Source: Devosia elaeis
Lineage (GTDB): Bacteria > Pseudomonadota > Alphaproteobacteria > Rhizobiales > Devosiaceae
NCBI RefSeq assembly: GCF_001650025.1
Contig: NZ_LVVY01000072.1
Span: forward strand, 1 to 64,000
Direction: 5' to 3'
DNA length: 64,000 nt
Below the pieces are notes generated by a model that was not told where the DNA came from, made no database searches, and saw nothing but the letters and a program-made list of their open reading frames with translations. Position numbers and translations under genes: made by a program. Below, in pieces: positions 60,007 through 64,000 of the stretch. Numbering within the stretch: the first letter of the stretch is position 1; every line of letters begins with the position of its first letter.

Positions 60007-60837
60007 CTACCGCAGGTCCGATGCCGGGTAGACGCCGAGAATGCGGAAATAGTCGGTGAAGAATTTGAGCTCGTCGAAAGCGTGCTGGACGCCGATATCG
60101 TCGGGATGGCCTTCGATGTCGGCATAGAACTGGGTGGCGGTGAAGGCGCCGCCGACCATGTAGCTTTCGAGCTTGGTCATGTTGACGCCATTGGTGGCGA
60201 AGCCGCCCATGGCCTTGTAGAGCGCCGCAGGCACGTTGCGCACGCGGAACACGAAGGTGGTCTTCACCTTGTTATCCTGTTGCGGCGCATTCTGTTCGGT
60301 GGGAGAGAGCACGAGGAACCGGGTGGTGTTGTGGTCGGCATCCTCGATATTTTCGGCCAGCACGTCGAGACCGTAAATCTCCCCGGCAAAGCGCGAGGCG
60401 ATGGCGGCAACGGACTTGTCCGCCTTCTGCGCGATCTCGCGGGCCGAACCGGCCGTATCCACCGCATTGATGGTTTTCAGCCCATGCCGGGCGATGAAGC
60501 GCCGGCACTGGCCCAGCGCCACGGACAGCGACTGAACCGATTTGACATCCTCGAAACGGGCGCCGGGCACGCCGAGCAGCGTCATTTCCACGCGCAGATA
60601 GGTCTCACCGATGATGAACAAGCCGCTTTCGGGCAGCAGGTGATGAATATCGGTGATGCGGCCATAGAGCGAGTTTTCCACCGGCACCACGGCGAAGTCG
60701 GCGCGGCCGGACTGCACGGCGCTCAGCGTCTCCTCGAAGGTGACGCAGCCGACGAATTCCTCCCCCGGAAACACATTGGCCGCCGCCGCATGGCTGAAGG
60801 CGCCGGGCTCGCCCTGGAAGGCAATCTTTTTCGTCAT
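60007..60837 (-). CDS. pheA: Prephenate dehydratase
   Basis: 276 residues: catalytic domain with FQGEPGAFSHAAA, VPVENSLYGRI and DHNTTRFLVL (TRF motif), then an ACT domain with NGVNMTKLESYMVGG for Phe feedback. Makes phenylpyruvate. No chorismate mutase domain. ATG 60837. Confidence 0.95.
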   Translation of the reverse strand: MTKKIAFQGEPGAFSHAAAANVFPGEEFVGCVTFEETLSAVQSGRADFAVVPVENSLYGRITDIHHLLPESGLFIIGETYLRVEMTLLGVPGARFEDVKSVQSLSVALGQCRRFIARHGLKTINAVDTAGSAREIAQKADKSVAAIASRFAGEIYGLDVLAENIEDADHNTTRFLVLSPTEQNAPQQDNKVKTTFVFRVRNVPAALYKAMGGFATNGVNMTKLESYMVGGAFTATQFYADIEGHPDDIGVQHAFDELKFFTDYFRILGVYPASDLR

Positions 60838-61167
60838 GGCGTGAAAATCCGTTGAACAATGGCCGGGCCGGTTCTTGCGCGAGCGGAGAGAGGTGTCAAT
60901 CGTGGCGAGGCGTGGTTCTTTGCCCGTGCCATTCGAGCGCAGCTCTCATGGCCTTCGAGCCTAAAATCTCCCCAGCGGAGAGATTTTCCCGCTTTGCGGG
61001 CGGCTCGAAGTGTCGCACCGGGGTTTGAGCTGTTGCGCCCCAAGGGGCTTGATACTATCTTCCGCGCGCGCCGGGTTGGTCGGTTGAGGCAGATTCCCTC
61101 ATGGGAATCGGAATTTTGGGCCAGCGGCGCTTAATGTCCGCAGGGGATGGACCGGCAGAGAGACCAA
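60838..61167. other. Divergent intergenic region with a structured element
   Basis: 330 bases between pheA and the cytochrome c gene. No ORF is supported. The three-helix element at 60953-61010 is the only strong structure; a GAGAGACC purine tract lies near the cytochrome start. Confidence 0.5.
60953..61010. ncRNA. Candidate three-way-junction RNA or palindromic element
   Basis: CTTCGAGCC (60953-60961) pairs perfectly with GGCTCGAAG (61002-61010). Inside are two hairpins: AAAATCTC/GAGATTTT (60963-60970 with 60980-60987) and CCCGC/GCGGG (60988-60992 with 60996-61000). All three stems are perfect. Could be a regulatory RNA, or a mobile palindromic repeat as its sequence fits either strand. Confidence 0.4.
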
Positions 61168-61989
61168 ATGGATTCGTTCGAGCTAAACAAGATTCTAGGC
61201 GCCGTCCTCGGCACGCTGTTGTTTGTGATGGGTGTCGGCTTTCTGGCCGAAGCCATCTATCATCCGATTGAAGGCCGCGGCCCCGGCTATGCCCTTCCCG
61301 AGCCGGAAGTGGTCGCCGATGCCGGTGCGGTGGAAGAAGAGCCCGCCGTGCCGATCGCCGCGCTCCTGGCCAGCGCCAGCGTCGATCGCGGCGCCGCTGC
61401 CGTGCGCAAGTGCCAGTCCTGCCACAATTTCGGCGAGGGCGAGCCCAACAAGCAGGGCCCGAACCTCTACAATATCGTCGGCGCGCCCAAGGCGCACATG
61501 CCCGATTTCGCCTATTCGGACATCCTGCTGCAGCAGAAGGCCGAAGGCCAGGTCTGGTCCTATGACAACCTGAACGCCTTCCTCGAAAACCCGCGTGGCT
61601 ATGCCCCGGGCACCAAGATGGCCTTTGCCGGCGTGCGCTCGCCTGAAGAGCGCGCCGATATCCTGGCCTATCTGCAGACGCTCTCGGGCAGTCCGGTGCC
61701 CTTCCCCGAGGCCGACGCCGCAGCGGCGCCCGCCGCCGACGAGCCGGCCGAGGGCGATGTGCCCGCCGCCGCGCCTGCTTCCGAATCGCCGGACAATACC
61801 GTTCCGGCCGAAGTGACGACCCCTGCTGCCGGCGGCAGCGAGGTTGAGGAACCCACGGCGCCCGAAGGCGCGGTGGACACCCCCACCACGACGCAGTCCG
61901 AAACGCCCGTGCAGGGCACCCCGGTGCAGGAAACCACGCCGGAAGCGCCGCTTTCGGGTGACGAAACCGCACCGACCAGCGGGCAGTAA
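61168..61989 (+). CDS. Membrane-anchored c-type cytochrome (CycM-like)
   Basis: 273 residues. N-terminal helix LGAVLGTLLFVMGVGFLAEAIY is an uncleaved anchor; heme site CQSCH, axial Met in GTKMAFAGV. The last 95 residues are a Pro/Ala/Thr/Glu low-complexity tail. Rhizobial CycM-type cytochromes pass electrons from bc1 to aa3 oxidase; the same is likely here. ATG 61168; terminator at 62015-62040. Confidence 0.93.
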   Translation: MDSFELNKILGAVLGTLLFVMGVGFLAEAIYHPIEGRGPGYALPEPEVVADAGAVEEEPAVPIAALLASASVDRGAAAVRKCQSCHNFGEGEPNKQGPNLYNIVGAPKAHMPDFAYSDILLQQKAEGQVWSYDNLNAFLENPRGYAPGTKMAFAGVRSPEERADILAYLQTLSGSPVPFPEADAAAAPAADEPAEGDVPAAAPASESPDNTVPAEVTTPAAGGSEVEEPTAPEGAVDTPTTTQSETPVQGTPVQETTPEAPLSGDETAPTSGQ

Positions 61990-62014
61990 GCCCTAGACGA
62001 CGTGAATTACGGAA

Positions 62015-62040
62015 GGGCCGCGCCAAAAGCGCGGCCCTTT
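62015..62040 (+). terminator. Terminator after the cytochrome c gene
   Basis: GGGCCGCGC, loop CAAAA, GCGCGGCCC then TTT, 26 bases after the stop codon. Confidence 0.85.
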
Positions 62041-62051
62041 GCTTGAGGACC

Positions 62052-62996
62052 ATGAGAATGCTGCTGCTCCACCTTTCCGATGTCGATGAAGCAAGCTGGG
62101 CCAAGGCCTTTGCCGAAGCGCTGGCGCCCTATCCCGTGGTGCGGCGGGGCGACGATTTCGATCCGCGCCAGGTGCGCTACATCTTTGTCTGGAAGCCGCA
62201 GGCGGATGCCTTTGCGGGCTTCGACAATCTCAAGGCGGTGTTCTCGCTGGGCGCGGGCGTCGATGCGCTGATGAAGCATCCCGACCTGCCGGACGTGCCG
62301 GTGGTGCGCTTCGTCGACAACGATCTCAGCCAGCGGATGAGCGATTACGTGGTGGCCCATGTCACCATGCATCATCGCCAGTTCACCCGCTTCCGCGCCG
62401 ACCAGAAGGCGCGCCGCTGGAGCCAGTTCTATCCGCCCTCGGCGCAGGAAAGCACGGTCGGCGTCATGGGCATGGGCGTTCTCGGGCAAGATGCGGTGCG
62501 CCGGCTCAAGCCGCTGGGCTTCACCCTGCGCAGCTGGAGCCGGACGCCGAGGCCGGTCGAGGGCGTCACCGGCTTTGCCGGCGACGGCGAATTCGACGCC
62601 TTCCTGTCAGGCACCGATATCCTGGTCAACCTGCTGCCGCTGACGCCGGAAACCGCCGGCATTCTCAATTACGAGACCTTCACCAAGCTGCGCCGCGGCG
62701 GGCTGGCAGGCGGCCCGGTGATCATAAATGCCGCCCGGGGCGGACATCAGAAAGAGGCTGACATCGCCCGGGCGCTGGGCGATGGTGTGCTGGGCGCGGC
62801 GAGCCTGGACGTGTTCGAGGTCGAGCCCCTGCCCTCATCCAGCCCGCTCTGGGATATCGAGAACTGCTATATCACCCCGCATATCGCCGCCATTTCGGAC
62901 ATTGCCAGTGGAGTGCGCTATTTCTCCGGCATCCTGCGCGATCACGAGGCCGGCAAGGCGCTGATCAATGTGGTGGACCGCGCCCGCGGGTACTGA
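62052..62996 (+). CDS. 2-hydroxyacid dehydrogenase, GhrA-like glyoxylate/hydroxypyruvate reductase
   Basis: 314 residues. NAD(P) site VGVMGMGVLGQDAVRRL; catalytic Arg (NAARGGHQ), Glu (FEVEPLP) and His (TPHIAAIS) are all present. The spacing follows GhrA rather than SerA. ATG 62052 preferred; TTG 62043 possible. Confidence 0.88.
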   Translation: MRMLLLHLSDVDEASWAKAFAEALAPYPVVRRGDDFDPRQVRYIFVWKPQADAFAGFDNLKAVFSLGAGVDALMKHPDLPDVPVVRFVDNDLSQRMSDYVVAHVTMHHRQFTRFRADQKARRWSQFYPPSAQESTVGVMGMGVLGQDAVRRLKPLGFTLRSWSRTPRPVEGVTGFAGDGEFDAFLSGTDILVNLLPLTPETAGILNYETFTKLRRGGLAGGPVIINAARGGHQKEADIARALGDGVLGAASLDVFEVEPLPSSSPLWDIENCYITPHIAAISDIASGVRYFSGILRDHEAGKALINVVDRARGY

Positions 62997-63068
62997 CACG
63001 CAAATTTCACTGGCAGGATCGCCGAATTTGTTCAACCTTAGCGTCCCAACCGTCACCCCTGAGACTGC

Positions 63069-63812
63069 ATGACCGATAGCGCCGCTCCCGCCAAGCTCAG
63101 TTTCTACGATCGACTGAAGCTGGCTACCAAGCATCGATTTGCCGAACCGATCCTGGCGGCCCTGTGTTTCCTCGAAGCGATGATCCTGCCGGTCTTCCCG
63201 GAAATCATGCTGGCGCCGATGATCATCGCCGACCGCATGCGGGCCTGGCGGCTGGCCACCATCTGCACCGTGGCCTCGGTCACCGGGGGCCTGGCGGGCT
63301 ATGCCATCGGCTATTTCCTGTTCGACAGCATCGGCCGGCCGATCATCGATTTCTACGGCGCGGGCAATGGCTTTGAAGCGCTGCGCCACAGCTTCAACGA
63401 GAACGGCCCGCTGATGATCCTGATCGGCGCGCTCTCGCCGATCCCCTACAAGGTCATCACCATCACCTCGGGCGTGGCGGGTCTCGATATCTGGACCTTC
63501 GTGATCTACGGGCTGATCGGGCGCGGCCTGCGCTATTTCGTGCCCTGCGGCCTGTTCTACTTCTTCGGGCCGGTGGCGGGCGAATTCATCGAGAAGCACA
63601 AGAAATGGGCCGGCTGGGGCATGATCGTGCTGGTCATTGTCGGCTTCGCCATGGCGCCGCTGCTGTTCCCCAAATCCCATGGCCCGGCCACCGAGATCGC
63701 CGTCGAGCAGATGACGGCGGTGGACGAGGTGGTGCCGCGCGAATTGCTGCCCAATCCCGGTGAACTGCTGACCGATACCGAGACGGCCCCGGCCACCAAT
63801 CCGGGCAACTAG
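63069..63812 (+). CDS. YqaA/DedA-like membrane protein (VTT domain)
   Basis: 247 residues. The re-entrant VTT/SNARE-associated region is seen in FLEAMILPVFPEIMLAPMIIA, GGLAGYAIGYFLF and GALSPIPYKVITITSGVAGL. The family flips lipids or supports membrane potential; a YqaA-type assignment fits the size. Ends in an acidic tail. Converges on the GNAT gene by four bases. Confidence 0.88.
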   Translation: MTDSAAPAKLSFYDRLKLATKHRFAEPILAALCFLEAMILPVFPEIMLAPMIIADRMRAWRLATICTVASVTGGLAGYAIGYFLFDSIGRPIIDFYGAGNGFEALRHSFNENGPLMILIGALSPIPYKVITITSGVAGLDIWTFVIYGLIGRGLRYFVPCGLFYFFGPVAGEFIEKHKKWAGWGMIVLVIVGFAMAPLLFPKSHGPATEIAVEQMTAVDEVVPRELLPNPGELLTDTETAPATNPGN

Positions 63813-64000
63813 AGCTCGAGCACCCAATATTGGCCATTGAGGTCGGCGCCGAAGGAATGGTGCCGCTCCTCCCGCGCCAAGGTGAAGCCGGCTCCCTCAT
63901 AGATGCGACGGGCCGAGACCAGGCAATCCTGGGTCCAGAGCATGATGCGGCGATAGCCGGAAGCGCGGGAAAAGGCCACCGCCTCCGCCACCAGGCGCTT
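63809..64000 (-). CDS. GNAT acetyltransferase, C-terminal part (5' end outside window)
   Basis: 63 residues visible, open at the right edge. LWTQDCLVSARRIYEGAGFTLAREERHHSFG fits the end of a GNAT fold, in the version usually fused to an N-terminal MarR-type HTH in alphaproteobacteria. Whether that HTH is present cannot be seen. Confidence 0.78.
   Translation of the reverse strand, partial: KRLVAEAVAFSRASGYRRIMLWTQDCLVSARRIYEGAGFTLAREERHHSFGADLNGQYWVLEL

Overview
The window looks like a chromosomal segment of a GC-rich alphaproteobacterium of the order Hyphomicrobiales, probably Devosia-like (Devosia/Pelagibacterium). The genus is inferred from gene content: 5-aminolevulinate synthase, UPF0262, DUF2948, a fused CoxA subunit I/III, the order ffs-dnaX-ybaB-recR, dapD-dapE, and GC-rich palindromic intergenic repeats. 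No 16S rRNA gene is present to prove it.

Region 1 (1 to about 12.2 kb) is the right end of an integrated temperate phage or phage-like element. A leftward early operon encodes a RecB/Cas4-like nuclease (cut by the left edge), its own DnaN sliding clamp, a DUF669 protein, a RecA-like ATPase and many tiny proteins, several of them membrane peptides. A CI-like HTH/S24 repressor (6949-7716) is flanked on both sides by near-identical operator sequences; a good leftward promoter and a plausible rightward one overlap these operators. A rightward operon of small overlapping genes ends in an excisionase-like HTH protein and a tyrosine integrase, which abuts a tRNA-Phe gene on the opposite strand. Many genes of both arms are preceded by the same intercistronic module (usually a hairpin, then CCACCACA, then an AGGAGA ribosome site).

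Region 2 (12.4-21.7 kb) is a conserved housekeeping block on the minus strand: yacG, maf, infA, a UPF0262-phosphatase fusion, hisD, DUF2948 and murA. A plus-strand TetR/HlyD/ABC efflux cassette sits between DUF2948 and murA.

Region 3 (21.8-33 kb) has tRNA-Thr, a cold-shock gene with three small followers, a membrane PQQ glucose dehydrogenase, an alternative aa3-type oxidase operon (CtaG, CopD-like, CtaC, fused CtaD/CtaE) and a gluconolactonase-family gene. Together they could form a periplasmic glucose oxidation chain.

Region 4 (33-49 kb) is mixed: an OmpA lipoprotein, an SDR enzyme, a WS/DGAT-like protein, hemA with an upstream FNR-type box, a flavin monooxygenase, an atypical FixJ-type regulator, mscL, a hybrid histidine kinase, a LOG-family protein, DUF817, a pseudouridine synthase and a LysR/Bcr-type efflux pair.

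Region 5 (49-64 kb) is core information processing and biosynthesis: SRP RNA, dnaX-ybaB-recR, rmuC, def-fmt-truA, dapD-dapE, pheA, a membrane cytochrome c, a GhrA-like reductase and a YqaA-like membrane protein. A GNAT gene is cut by the right edge.
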